Positions 8,796 to 15,928 of a stretch of DNA of 64,000 bases are shown one piece after another. Origin of the DNA: Acidobacteriota bacterium. Its GTDB lineage: Bacteria; Acidobacteriota; Terriglobia; Acidiferrales; UBA7541. The notes under the pieces are model-generated. The model made no database searches and had not been told where the DNA came from. It saw only the letters and a program-made list of their open reading frames with translations. A program made the position numbers and the translations under genes. Position 1 is the stretch's first letter. Each line of letters starts with the position of its first letter. Where the stretch lies: the NCBI GenBank assembly GCA_013289955.1, contig JABCYZ010000015.1, positions 1 to 64,000 of the forward strand. The letters run 5' to 3'.

Positions 8796-9473
8796 GTGAG
8801 AACACTTCGTATTCGAGGACGGATTCTGATAGCTGGCTGCTTTCTGGTCACGGCAGCTGTGTATTGCACGATACTTCTCAGGTCACGAACTCCCCGAGCC
8901 CTCAGGCCGTTGCTTCTGCTCAGGATGAAGTTTACGAAACCGTGGTTCGTGACATGGTTGCGTCAATGCATCGGCGGGCCGACATAAACCACCTTGTTTT
9001 TGACAACACAGTGCTGAACGAGCTTAGTACTGGGGGCAGATTTACAATCCTGCGAGGGAAGAGTTCGCACGGATCTGCGATTGGAAAGCAACGCGCTTTC
9101 TGACAGGCTCTATCGCCTCCTTACTCGCAGCGGGTATGACTCTTTGCGAGCCGACACAATTCACAATTTTCTTGAGAAAGCCTGTACGACTGGCTCCCTC
9201 TCTCAGACTTTTCGTACTGACTTGCCACGAACTTTCGTAGCGGCGGGCAGCCTACGTTTCGACGGCGGGTCAAAATCGTTTCAGGAACTGTTTCCGCGGG
9301 CCACTGGAATCATCTCATTCTCGTACGTAGGTTTTGATTCCACCCTGAGCGAAGCTATCGTGTCCTCTGCGCACTTTTGTGTGGGCCTTTGCGGAACTGG
9401 CAGTAGGTATGTTCTTAGGAAACAATGGGGACGCTGGGAAGTCGTGAATAAACGGGTGGTCTGGGTATCATAG
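8796..9473 (+). pseudogene. Broken gene for an exported protein (two frame changes)
   Basis: Three pieces read as one protein only if the frame changes twice. A signal-like segment (MRTLRIRGRILIAGCFLVTAA) starts from GTG at 8796 in one frame. A middle part in a second frame carries DEVYETVVRDMVASMHRRA and HLVFDNTVLNEL. A long C-terminal part from about 9020 returns to the first frame (SCERRVRTDLRLE, FLEKACTTGSLSQTF, FRTDLPRTFVAAGS, YVLRKQWGRWEVVNKRV). The pieces overlap at the breakpoints without gaps, as expected for recent single-base indels near 8880 and 9035. A domain of this kind is familiar from uncharacterised acidobacterial proteins. Sequencing error is the alternative. Confidence 0.6.
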
Positions 9474-9611
9474 AGAGTTGCTCATGCTGGTCGATATTCG
9501 CCGACCCCTTGAGCTCGCATCAGTTACCGGTAAAGTACCTAACTGATTAACGCTACCAGACAAGTCCGCAACAATAAGGATCTCGAGATTCACGATTCGC
9601 GAAGGACGAAT

Positions 9612-10631
9612 TCACGGCTGCAGTGAAGCGATATAAGCAGTGAGGTCAACGATGTCTTGGTCTGTAAGATTGGCGACAACCGGTTTCATAGCAGCGGCAC
9701 TGCGGCCATCGCGAGTGCCGCTTTTGAAGTCGTAGAGTTGCCGCGCTGTAGCAGTAGCAGAACGCCCCGCCAACGGCGGGAACAGGTCTCCTTTTCCCTT
9801 CAAGCCGTCTCCGTGACAAAAAGCACAAGGAAGAGTCTTGCCAGCATCGCCAGTCTTCGCCAGCAACTCGCCCCTTTTTACACTGCCGCTCGGCACGTAT
9901 GCGATAAACCCAGACGTGGCATCGCGCAACAACGTCCGCTTCACGTCCACAGGCACCTCGATGATACGGAGCCCAATTGGTTCTGTAGCTCCGCTGGAAT
10001 CCACCAGCTGTACGTTATGCGGGCCAGGATGTGTGACAGGAACAGTATCGGTCTCAACCACGCGCGCGCTTCTAACTGCCGGCACGGAGTGAAAGTACTC
10101 AGCTGCAAGCTTGGCGTCGGCGTCGTCCAGCGCTTTCGCAACAGGGATCATGTCGTTAACGGTTGCGCGGGGCACGGAACCATGCCGCTTATCGTCCTTC
10201 ATGTCGGCGAGCTGCTGAAGAAAGTAGGCGACCGGTAGCCCCTGAAGATCGGCCGTATCGGGCTTCCCTCGTCCGTCTATGAGGTGACATTGTCCACACG
10301 CGTTGTAGGCCCCCTGCTTACCCGAAATTACCGCAGCCGGAGGCGCAGGGTGCAGCTCCGGAAACCAATCGACCGTGCTGGTGCTCCTATTAATCTGTGT
10401 GTCCGTGTAGCTCTTCGTGCTCCCGGGAATACGGAACAGCTGGCCATCGTCCGGTTTCGGCGGCTCTTGCACACCCTTTGGATAAGGCCAATCGGGATAG
10501 TCAGCGAGGTTTGCTGGCGGGTCGTTGGTCGCCTTCGTTGTTGTCTGGTGCGTATGAGCCAGAACGTGCACGGTGAGAAGGACGCAGCTTGCCGACATGG
10601 CGAACAAAGAAAACAACGTTCTCTGATTCAT
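9612..10631 (-). CDS. Diheme cytochrome c family protein
   Basis: Starting at the ATG at 10631 the product has 339 residues: a signal peptide (MNQRTLFSLFAMSASCVLLTV) and two class I c-type heme sites, CGQCH at about residues 112-116 and CAFCH at about 269-273. Each is followed by the usual GRGxP or GLKGKG loop and a distal methionine candidate (MIPVAKAL; MKPVVANLTDQD). The C-terminus ends in the typical DLTAYIASL helix. It is a periplasmic electron carrier or a subunit feeding an alcohol or quinoprotein dehydrogenase; no such partner is adjacent. It lies next to the toxin-antitoxin patch. Confidence 0.9.
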   Translation of the reverse strand: MNQRTLFSLFAMSASCVLLTVHVLAHTHQTTTKATNDPPANLADYPDWPYPKGVQEPPKPDDGQLFRIPGSTKSYTDTQINRSTSTVDWFPELHPAPPAAVISGKQGAYNACGQCHLIDGRGKPDTADLQGLPVAYFLQQLADMKDDKRHGSVPRATVNDMIPVAKALDDADAKLAAEYFHSVPAVRSARVVETDTVPVTHPGPHNVQLVDSSGATEPIGLRIIEVPVDVKRTLLRDATSGFIAYVPSGSVKRGELLAKTGDAGKTLPCAFCHGDGLKGKGDLFPPLAGRSATATARQLYDFKSGTRDGRSAAAMKPVVANLTDQDIVDLTAYIASLQP

Positions 10632-10739
10632 GCCAACATTCTCACGGATATGCACGCGGAATATCTATCCATAAATCTCTCCTGCTTGGATAAGTACGAG
10701 GTAGTTCAGGGGAGTTGTGTCAGCTACGATCGATTGCAT

Positions 10740-11006
10740 CTACAAGCCGAGTTGTCGATGCGTCTCGCGATCCCGCTCAATGTCTTCCACTGTGTATTCC
10801 AGTTCAACGCCATGGCTCTTCAAAAAGGCATCGACTTCCATCCGGGTCTCGTAACCCAGCAACTGGCGCAGTTGGGCAGCCGAAATCTTGCGTTCGCGGT
10901 AAGCTGCTAGGGCCAGAGCTTCGAACGCCGCGCGGGACAAATCTTGACCGGGAGCAGCCAGGGCCGCAGAGAGTTCGTCAGGAAGTGCAATGGTGACATG
11001 TCGCAT
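10740..11006 (-). CDS. UPF0175-family antitoxin-like protein (orphan)
   Basis: 88 residues with the family pattern: an N-terminal beta segment MRHVTIALPDEL, then RAAFEALALAAYRERKISA and AQLRQLLGYETRMEVDAFLKSHG. UPF0175 proteins are usually antitoxins paired with a downstream PIN-domain toxin (DUF3368 type). Here the next gene downstream on the same strand is the cytochrome c gene and no PIN gene follows, so the toxin is missing. No convincing ribosome site precedes the ATG at 11006. It may persist as a stand-alone regulator or as a leftover of a lost pair. Confidence 0.8.
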   Translation of the reverse strand: MRHVTIALPDELSAALAAPGQDLSRAAFEALALAAYRERKISAAQLRQLLGYETRMEVDAFLKSHGVELEYTVEDIERDRETHRQLGL

Positions 11007-11341
11007 TATTCAGATTGTAGCATCATCCGACGAAAAAGTGGTCAGCCCAGATTCACGTTACGGGCTCGATCGTGCAGAACGTTATTGGTCGCTGCGAACT
11101 TCCGCTTGGTGAACAGTTCCGATTGATATTCGGGAGTGTGCTTAGAGCCGAGGCGGTCAGGAGAACGATGGAAGCGTCGCGAAACAACCAAGTCTGGCAA
11201 GCCGGTTTTCTCTTACTCTTTTCGGTGCAGTTCGACGGTGAGAGAGGCTGGATAAAATCGCGCGCGGGTGCCTGTAACGACGACAAAGTCAATTTCGAGA
11301 ACCCTATGAATTGGACAACCGGGAGTTTCTCAAGGCCTCGA
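11007..11341. other. Intergenic stretch, no gene recognised
   Basis: 335 bp between the orphan antitoxin and the vapC gene. Open frames exist on both strands (for example plus 11072-11557, whose 3' half is antisense to vapC), but none shows a motif, ribosome site or coherent composition. A lost toxin could have occupied part of it. Confidence 0.35.
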
Positions 11342-11719
11342 CTACCAATCGATTCGGCGAAGTCCTGCCACAATGTCGAAATGCCGGTCTCGGCTCAGAA
11401 TTGGAAGTCTGTATTGGCGGCAGAGCGCGGCGACCCAGACATCATTGGCAGGAATCGGAGTTCCAGCTTTCTTGAGTTCTGTGCGGAGCATGGCGTAATA
11501 AATGGTCGTCTCCTGGTCCACGTCAAGGATGCGGTAATTCGCGAGCGAATCCATTAGCCATTGCTCGTACCGCTGGCGTTCCCGGGACTGCCGGACACCA
11601 TATCGATACTCGCCCAATACGATTACAGGAACGGCAATTTCAGTTGCTTGGCGAAGAATGGGAATTAGGCTAGCGTCGCCATCGGCGACCGCTGACAACC
11701 CATTCGTGTCCAAGATCAC
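11342..11719 (-). CDS. vapC: PIN-domain ribonuclease toxin (VapC)
   Basis: 125 residues with a complete PIN-domain acidic set: Asp4 in LDTNGLSA, Glu37 in VLGEYRYG, Asp92 in PANDVWVAALC and Asp110 in LSRDRHFD. These residues bind the metal used to cleave RNA in this family. The start overlaps the antitoxin stop by four bases (ATGA), so the pair is translationally coupled. The active site looks intact, so this toxin is probably functional and held by the antitoxin encoded upstream. Confidence 0.88.
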   Translation of the reverse strand: MILDTNGLSAVADGDASLIPILRQATEIAVPVIVLGEYRYGVRQSRERQRYEQWLMDSLANYRILDVDQETTIYYAMLRTELKKAGTPIPANDVWVAALCRQYRLPILSRDRHFDIVAGLRRIDW

Positions 11720-11967
11720 TGACGATCCTCGGCTTCGATCTGATCGAATTCTTCGTCAATGATGCGGCTGATTCTAGCGGTCTCTTTGTGGAGATGACGC
11801 AGTTTACCGAAAGTCTTCATCCAAGGTTTCGCTGCCGAACGCGGTGGCGCTTTGAGTTTGTCCTGGACTGCTTCCGTCACAAACTGGCGAAATGGAATAC
11901 CTCGTTCAGCCGCGACTGACTTTGCGCGACGAAAAATCGCATCAGGGATTTCCAGCGTGGTCTTCAT
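11716..11967 (-). CDS. vapB: Antitoxin of the VapBC pair
   Basis: 83 residues. The N-terminus MKTTLEIPDAIFRRAKSVAAERG forms the beta strand plus helix-turn-helix of a ribbon-helix-helix domain, followed by RQFVTEAVQDKL. The C-terminal acidic segment (ISRIIDEEFDQIEAEDR) would thread into the toxin. A good ribosome site (GGAGAA) lies seven bases before the ATG at 11967 and is embedded in a palindrome at 11977-11994, which suits autoregulation by the antitoxin. It overlaps vapC by four bases. Confidence 0.85.
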   Translation of the reverse strand: MKTTLEIPDAIFRRAKSVAAERGIPFRQFVTEAVQDKLKAPPRSAAKPWMKTFGKLRHLHKETARISRIIDEEFDQIEAEDRQ

Positions 11968-11976
11968 GCGTCAATT

Positions 11977-11994
11977 CTCCCATATTTATGGGAG
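11977..11994 (-). promoter_or_regulatory. Palindromic operator candidate of vapBC
   Basis: CTCCCATA and TATGGGAG form a perfect 8-bp inverted repeat around a 2-bp centre, 9 bp upstream of the antitoxin start and including its ribosome site. Antitoxins of the ribbon-helix-helix class typically bind such palindromes, so this is the likely autoregulatory site; binding is inferred. Confidence 0.6.
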
Positions 11995-12083
11995 TAAATC
12001 AAAGAATCGAATTGCGCCGTGCAATCCCACGCCTTGCGGAATTCGCTAGAATAACGACCAACTCTTACGGTCCTAAAACGCCA

Positions 12084-12108
12084 AAAGCCGGATGGAGCAT
12101 CCGGCTTT
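12084..12108. terminator. Strong hairpin, terminator-like on both strands
   Basis: AAAGCCGGATG and CATCCGGCTTT make a perfect 11-bp stem with a 3-base loop (GAG), flanked by A and T runs on either side. It lies just upstream of the vapBC promoter region and downstream (on the minus strand) of the GNAT toxin operon, so it could stop leftward transcription. It also marks the point where the AraC tail to its right begins. Confidence 0.55.
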
Positions 12109-12280
12109 CGCACTTCGTCTCGAAGCTGCAAGGCGGCAGCTGGAGGCAAGTTCTTTGAGTCTCGATGAAGTTGCGGAACAGAGTGGGTTTGCGAGTGCTG
12201 AGGTCCTTCGCCGCGCATTCACTCGGCGTCTGGGCGTGAGTCCAGGCCAATATCAGTCATCTTTCGGGCGACGACGCTAA
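12107..12280 (+). pseudogene. AraC-family regulator tail (second HTH only)
   Basis: The frame reads LRLEAARRQLEAS, LDEVAEQSGFASAEVLRRAF and RRLGVSPGQYQSSF, which is the last ~55 residues of a GlxA/AraC HTH domain (the conserved GF...LRRxFxRxLGVSPxxYxxxF tail). Everything before it is missing; the match starts abruptly next to the hairpin at 12084-12108. It is not the same sequence as the tail at 1121-1387, so the two relics come from different genes. Confidence 0.7.
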
Positions 12281-12315
12281 TCTCGTCCATTGGCGCAAAT
12301 CGGCTTCGGCGGAAG

Positions 12316-12819
12316 TTATTCCCCGATAATCCGGCGCACATCTTTGAGCAGGACGAAAAGGTGCATGGGATCGGTAGGGGAGGGGACAAAATCAAAATGT
12401 TCGTAGAAGCGCCGCGCCACTTCGTCTTTTGCATGCACGGCCAGAGCGCGTATCCCCGCGATCTCGGCCGCCTGCAGCGTTCGCTGCATTGCATCCCTCA
12501 GTAGAGCCTTGCCGACGCCCTTGCCCTGCCATCGGTGATCGGTCGCGAGCCGTGCGAGCAACATCACGGGCACCGGATGCTTCGCCAGCCCCTTGGTCAA
12601 GCGTTCGGGCGCGTCTTCTAATGTCACGCTGCCCACCGCCAGGGTGTGATACCCCACGATGACTTCGCCAACGACGCCGACATATGTTTGCGCGGCGCCG
12701 GCCTGTTGGTTCTGCCAGGCATAGCGCACGAGATACCGATTAAGTTCCTGGCGGCCGCAATCGAAGCTTTCGACCGGGTGATCGCGTCGGAGTTTTTCGA
12801 CGCGCCGGGCATCGCTCAC
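12316..12819 (-). CDS. GNAT acetyltransferase toxin (TacT/AtaT-like)
   Basis: 167 residues of the toxin-type GNAT family. It opens with FDCGRQELNRYLVRYAWQNQ, typical of TacT relatives, carries the acetyl-CoA loop RWQGKGVGKALL and ends with FYEHFDFVPSP, whose tyrosine corresponds to the catalytic residue of these enzymes. Known family members acetylate the amino group of aminoacyl-tRNA and block translation. The start overlaps the stop of the DUF1778 antitoxin by four bases. Both pairing and motifs are intact, so a working module is likely. Confidence 0.87.
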   Translation of the reverse strand: MSDARRVEKLRRDHPVESFDCGRQELNRYLVRYAWQNQQAGAAQTYVGVVGEVIVGYHTLAVGSVTLEDAPERLTKGLAKHPVPVMLLARLATDHRWQGKGVGKALLRDAMQRTLQAAEIAGIRALAVHAKDEVARRFYEHFDFVPSPTDPMHLFVLLKDVRRIIGE

Positions 12820-13106
12820 TGAGGAGTGCCCGCGTCAAAGAACCCAGGCTCTTTGAAAAGACGTTCGAGGCGGGGCAGGGGACGAGGAGGCGCATCGAGC
12901 GCCGCCATGAATTCTCTCCACTGAGCTGCATTCAGTCCGAAGCTACGGCGATCAGCCAGCGCCTCATCGGCGCGGGCCAATGCACTCTCCAGAACAAACT
13001 CGCTGACAGAACGATTTGAAGCCGCAGCCGCCGTCTGCAGCGCCATCTTGGCATCGGGCGTCAGCCGTAAATCTAGCTTTTCACTGCGTGTGGCTCGGGA
13101 GGACAT
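12816..13106 (-). CDS. DUF1778 (TacA-like) antitoxin
   Basis: The start at 13106 gives 96 residues and has a fine ribosome site (AGGAG, five bases before the ATG). The N-terminal ribbon-helix-helix EKLDLRLTPDAKMALQTAA and RSVSEFVLESAL is the DUF1778 DNA-binding domain. The C-terminal part (FGLNAAQWREFMAALD and the Pro-rich tail with RLERLFKEPGFF) is the toxin-neutralising segment. The open frame continues upstream into a remnant of another toxin (13188-13316), but the promoter at 13126-13154 shows that the shorter start is the real one. Confidence 0.87.
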   Translation of the reverse strand: MSSRATRSEKLDLRLTPDAKMALQTAAAASNRSVSEFVLESALARADEALADRRSFGLNAAQWREFMAALDAPPRPLPRLERLFKEPGFFDAGTPQ

Positions 13107-13125
13107 AGTTGCTCCTATCCTTGAA

Positions 13126-13154
13126 AACATAATCCAAATGCCCGACAATGTCAA
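13126..13154 (-). promoter_or_regulatory. Sigma-70-type promoter of the DUF1778/GNAT operon
   Basis: On the minus strand TTGACA (13154-13149) and TATGTT (13131-13126) are separated by exactly 17 bases, about 20 bp upstream of the antitoxin ATG at 13106. The -35 box is a perfect consensus. The promoter sits inside a degraded coding sequence, meaning it either arose or was inserted there. Confidence 0.7.
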
Positions 13155-13187
13155 GACAACCGATGGGAGCGCAATCCGCGCCTCCCA

Positions 13188-13316
13188 ATCTACGGTTAAC
13201 AACACGTCGAATTTGGCCGCTTCCGCCGCTTCAAGAAGTTCGCCGTTCTCAAGTCCAGCGAACCCGGCGTAGCGAGCGGTCTGACATTCATAGCCAGGGA
13301 AGTGCTGTCTCAGCTG
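13188..13316 (-). pseudogene. Remnant of a PIN-like toxin (DUF5615-type)
   Basis: The minus frame reads LRQHFPGYECQTARYAG, FAGLENGELLEAAEAA and KFDVLLTVD. These match the centre of DUF5615 PIN-like proteins (typically HxxPGHE...AGLxGxxNGELLxxAExxGFDVLLTxD). The N-terminal part with the first acidic residue is missing (a TAG stop lies directly upstream at 13317-13319), and the similarity ends after the TVD motif. The frame then runs without a stop into the DUF1778 antitoxin gene, whose promoter overlaps it. This is a dead toxin; the partner antitoxin is gone. Confidence 0.6.
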
Positions 13317-13680
13317 CTAAAAACACCAATAAGGGTTCGTGGTGCCTTTTAAGCCATTTTACCGACTCTGACCGGAATTGCCTGCCGTGCGCCAAGGATC
13401 GACATTTCAATGAGATGTAGATTTTCGGCCTAGTCCCAGTCCGCCACGTTTCGCCAAATTGACAATCCAACTGCCACCACAACTGCCACCAAGAAAAGTG
13501 AATGCGTTTTCAGACGAGTGGTGATTAGAGAATTATCTTGTCGCGCCACCGCGAGTACACCCGACGTCAGCGTCATGGTTCTATCCGCACTGCCCCACGC
13601 GAAAAACCTTGATGATTCGATTGCATTTGCGCCGCCAAGTGGATGTGTCGGGCGTCATGCCGCCGTCTGCAACATTTGCG
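13317..13680. other. Non-coding stretch between relics
   Basis: 364 bp with no recognisable gene. It contains a tandem 12-bp repeat (13468-13491). Together with the toxin remnant on its left and the integrase remnant on its right it looks like eroded mobile or accessory DNA. Confidence 0.4.
13468..13491. repeat. Two tandem copies of a 12-bp repeat
   Basis: CAACTGCCACCA occurs twice in direct succession without spacer. It may be replication slippage; no function is evident. Confidence 0.6.
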
Positions 13681-13806
13681 TTACTTCCGAGTTGTGGTCA
13701 CGCCTTCTACCAGCCGAGCTTCCGTGTAGGCTATCGTCTGCGAACTAACTCCCCTCGCCCGGTATTCCTCCATGTAGGAATCCACTAGCCGGTCCCATCG
13801 CCTCAT
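13681..13806 (-). pseudogene. Tyrosine-recombinase (integrase) N-terminal remnant
   Basis: From an ATG at 13806 the minus strand encodes 41 residues: MRRWDRLVDSYMEEYRARG, then SSQTIAYTEARL, and then loses the pattern and stops at 13681. The preserved part is the beginning of the SAM-like core-binding domain of tyrosine recombinases, where RGxxxxTIxxxxxRL is usual. An excellent ribosome site (AGGAGGGG, four bases before the ATG) survives. The catalytic domain with its R-H-R-Y residues is absent. The similarity is from memory of the family. Confidence 0.55.
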
Positions 13807-13844
13807 CGCTCCCCTCCTAAACATCACGAATACAAACAATAAGA

Positions 13845-13868
13845 CCTCCAATAAGACTTCATTGGAGG
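13845..13868. repeat. Short inverted repeat
   Basis: CCTCCAA (13845-13851) and TTGGAGG (13862-13868) form a 7-bp stem with a 10-base loop in the gap between the integrase remnant and the L,D-transpeptidase gene. No T-run follows, so it is not an obvious terminator. Confidence 0.4.
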
Positions 13869-13910
13869 CCGCGATGAGCCCTGAACTGAACTAAACAAGC
13901 CTAGTGTGCG

Positions 13911-14987
13911 GTGTTGAACAGACGCGTCCGATCAGGGGCTGATAAGTTGGCGTCGCGTGAGGTTCAACTCTTGGGAAGAGCGAATTACGTCGTCGCGCTG
14001 AAATGCGCCTCGAAGTTTATTGTCAGGACTTTGTCTTGCCTTGCAGCAAGCGTGGCAATCCTTTTTGGTGCATCCACGTTGATCGCAACGAAACGGCCGG
14101 CGCCGTCAAATCGAACAGCCGGAACCACGGAGCTCGAAATGCAGGTGCTTCTCGATCGGGCCGACTTCTCACCGGGTGAGATCGACGGAAATGTCGGCAA
14201 GAACAGCAGCAAGGCCATGGCTGCGTTCCAGGCAGCGCGCGGCCTCGCGCCAGGGGCGGGGAATCACAAGGCGCTGCTGGCGGCGCTTGGCGCCGGTGCA
14301 GGCGTGGAGCCGATTATCCCTTATACGATCACTGCGGAAGACGCGGCAGGGCCGTTCAGCGCGAGGATTCCTGAAGACATGCTCGCGAAGTCGAGACTTC
14401 CGGGTCTCTACTACACATCCCTTCTGCAGGAGCTGAGCGAGAAATTCCACTCGTCGCCGGCCCTGCTCAAGCGCCTAAACCCTGGCGCGCAATTCAGCAC
14501 GGGCGAGCAAATCAGAGTGCCCAACGTGGCTCGTACGGGCCAAGAGGCGCTGGACTCCGAGCGGGCCCGCACTGGAATGCTCAAGATAGTCGTCTCGAAA
14601 AAGGCAGCGGTCCTGAAAGTGTATAACGCGAAAGGGCAGATCATCTTTTTTGCACCCGTGACCAGTGGCAGCGTGCACGCTCCGCTCCCCTTCGGAAATT
14701 GGAAGGTCACCGAGGTGCGGCGAAATCCAACTTACGACTATAACCCCAACTTGTTTTGGGACCCCAAGCCCACCAGTGCCAAGGAGACCATCGCAGCAGG
14801 CCCGAACAATCCTGTGGGTGTCGTATGGATTGGGATAAGCGATCCCCACTACGGGATACACGGCACGCCCGATCCGGCGGAGATCGGTTATACCCAGTCT
14901 GACGGATGCGTACGGCTGACAAACTGGGACGCCAGCAGACTCGCCAGCATGGTCACAAAAGGTACGCCGGTCGTATTCGAGGAATGA
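13911..14987 (+). CDS. L,D-transpeptidase with peptidoglycan-binding domain
   Basis: A 358-residue envelope protein. After a signal/anchor segment near residues 40-60 (SCLAASVAILFGASTLIA) come a peptidoglycan-binding domain at about 72-110 (LLDRADFSPGEIDGNVG), a LysM-like stretch (YYTSLLQELSEKF...LNPGAQFSTGEQIRVP) and a YkuD catalytic domain. Its active-site signature is His317 in YGIHGT and Cys333 in SDGCVRL. The enzyme forms 3-3 cross-links in peptidoglycan or attaches envelope proteins to it. The GTG start at 13911 lacks a good ribosome site, so translation may begin up to 25 codons later. The stop overlaps the next gene, for an M23 peptidase, by four bases. Confidence 0.88.
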   Translation: MLNRRVRSGADKLASREVQLLGRANYVVALKCASKFIVRTLSCLAASVAILFGASTLIATKRPAPSNRTAGTTELEMQVLLDRADFSPGEIDGNVGKNSSKAMAAFQAARGLAPGAGNHKALLAALGAGAGVEPIIPYTITAEDAAGPFSARIPEDMLAKSRLPGLYYTSLLQELSEKFHSSPALLKRLNPGAQFSTGEQIRVPNVARTGQEALDSERARTGMLKIVVSKKAAVLKVYNAKGQIIFFAPVTSGSVHAPLPFGNWKVTEVRRNPTYDYNPNLFWDPKPTSAKETIAAGPNNPVGVVWIGISDPHYGIHGTPDPAEIGYTQSDGCVRLTNWDASRLASMVTKGTPVVFEE

Positions 14988-15556
14988 GAAATGGAAACTT
15001 GCGATACGAAAGATCGCCCGGTCGAATAGAGCATGGAAAACCAGGCTTGAAGCTCTTGGTTTGTATTCCCGTACTTTTCCTAGCGCTTGTTGCTGTTGGC
15101 GGGACCTCTTCGATGCTCGAGATGACTCCGCCCATCAGTGGGCTCTCCCTCGCGAATCTGCGAGATACCTACGAGGAAATTCACAACGGACATCGGCATG
15201 AGGCGATTGACATTATCGAACCGAGAGGAACACCTGTGCGTGCCGTGGTACGCGGAACGATTCGCAAATTGTTTTTAAGCAAGCCGGGCGGCAACACCAT
15301 ATACGAGTTCGATGAAAAGGGAGAGTATTGCTACTACTACGCCCACTTGGATCGTTACACCGAAGGGTTGCACGAGGGAATGCCGGTCCAGTCTGGCGAC
15401 GTCATCGGTTTTGTGGGATCGACAGGAAACGCGGATGAAGGCACTCCGCACTTGCATTTTGCAATCTTCGAGTTGGGGCCCGAAAAGGTGTGGTCGAGGG
15501 GGACGGCCATAAACCCCTATCCTGGCCTGGTAGACGCAGTGAAACGGTCGAGATAG
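14984..15556 (+). CDS. M23-family metallopeptidase (LytM domain)
   Basis: Chosen to start at the ATG at 14984, which overlaps the transpeptidase stop (ATGA), giving 190 residues. A membrane anchor or signal (LKLLVCIPVLFLALVAVGG) is followed by a complete LytM zinc site: His72 and Asp76 in HEAID, then His156 and His158 in HLHF, with the usual YYYAHLDR strand. Such enzymes cut peptide cross-links of peptidoglycan. Coupled translation with an L,D-transpeptidase suggests that cutting and cross-linking of the wall are coordinated. Confidence 0.9.
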   Translation: MRNGNLRYERSPGRIEHGKPGLKLLVCIPVLFLALVAVGGTSSMLEMTPPISGLSLANLRDTYEEIHNGHRHEAIDIIEPRGTPVRAVVRGTIRKLFLSKPGGNTIYEFDEKGEYCYYYAHLDRYTEGLHEGMPVQSGDVIGFVGSTGNADEGTPHLHFAIFELGPEKVWSRGTAINPYPGLVDAVKRSR

Positions 15557-15928
15557 CGACAGATCTCAACCTCCTGTTGGCCAAAACGGGCGCGCCTCCA
15601 ATGATTAACGCGGTGGTCTCAATGGGTCAACGCAACACTCGGTTGGAACCCGTATTGCATTGAAAACAACTCTACCCGCGAAAGTGGAATGATGAATACA
15701 TCGATGCGCCCTTGGTCGGAGAGCAGAAGCAGCCCTCAACGACTTCAGAGGACACAAGCGTTTACTAGGACCCAACTCACACTTGAAGTGGATTCTCGAC
15801 GAAATACTTGACCCGGCTCACCGAATCCGCTTGCTCATATATCCAAAGATTCGGCCCACGCTCTCGGGGTGTAGAAGCGTGGGCCGTGCCGTGCGGTGGT
15901 CATTAGGCGGAAATGGGAAGTTGATTCT
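15557..15928. other. Convergent intergenic stretch
   Basis: 372 bp between the M23 gene and a convergent secreted-protein gene. No gene is recognised; the only structured element is the hairpin at 15853-15885. Confidence 0.4.
15853..15885. terminator. Terminator-like hairpin between convergent genes
   Basis: GGCCCACGCT (15853-15862) pairs perfectly with AGCGTGGGCC (15876-15885) across a 13-base loop. The hairpin lies 44 bp after the end of the minus-strand gene at 15929. No strong T-run follows, so termination is plausible rather than certain. Confidence 0.45.

Noticed and set aside
10740..13806. A CRISPR or restriction-type defence island
   Set aside because: No repeat-spacer array, nuclease, methylase or helicase gene is present; only toxin-antitoxin modules and relics are seen.
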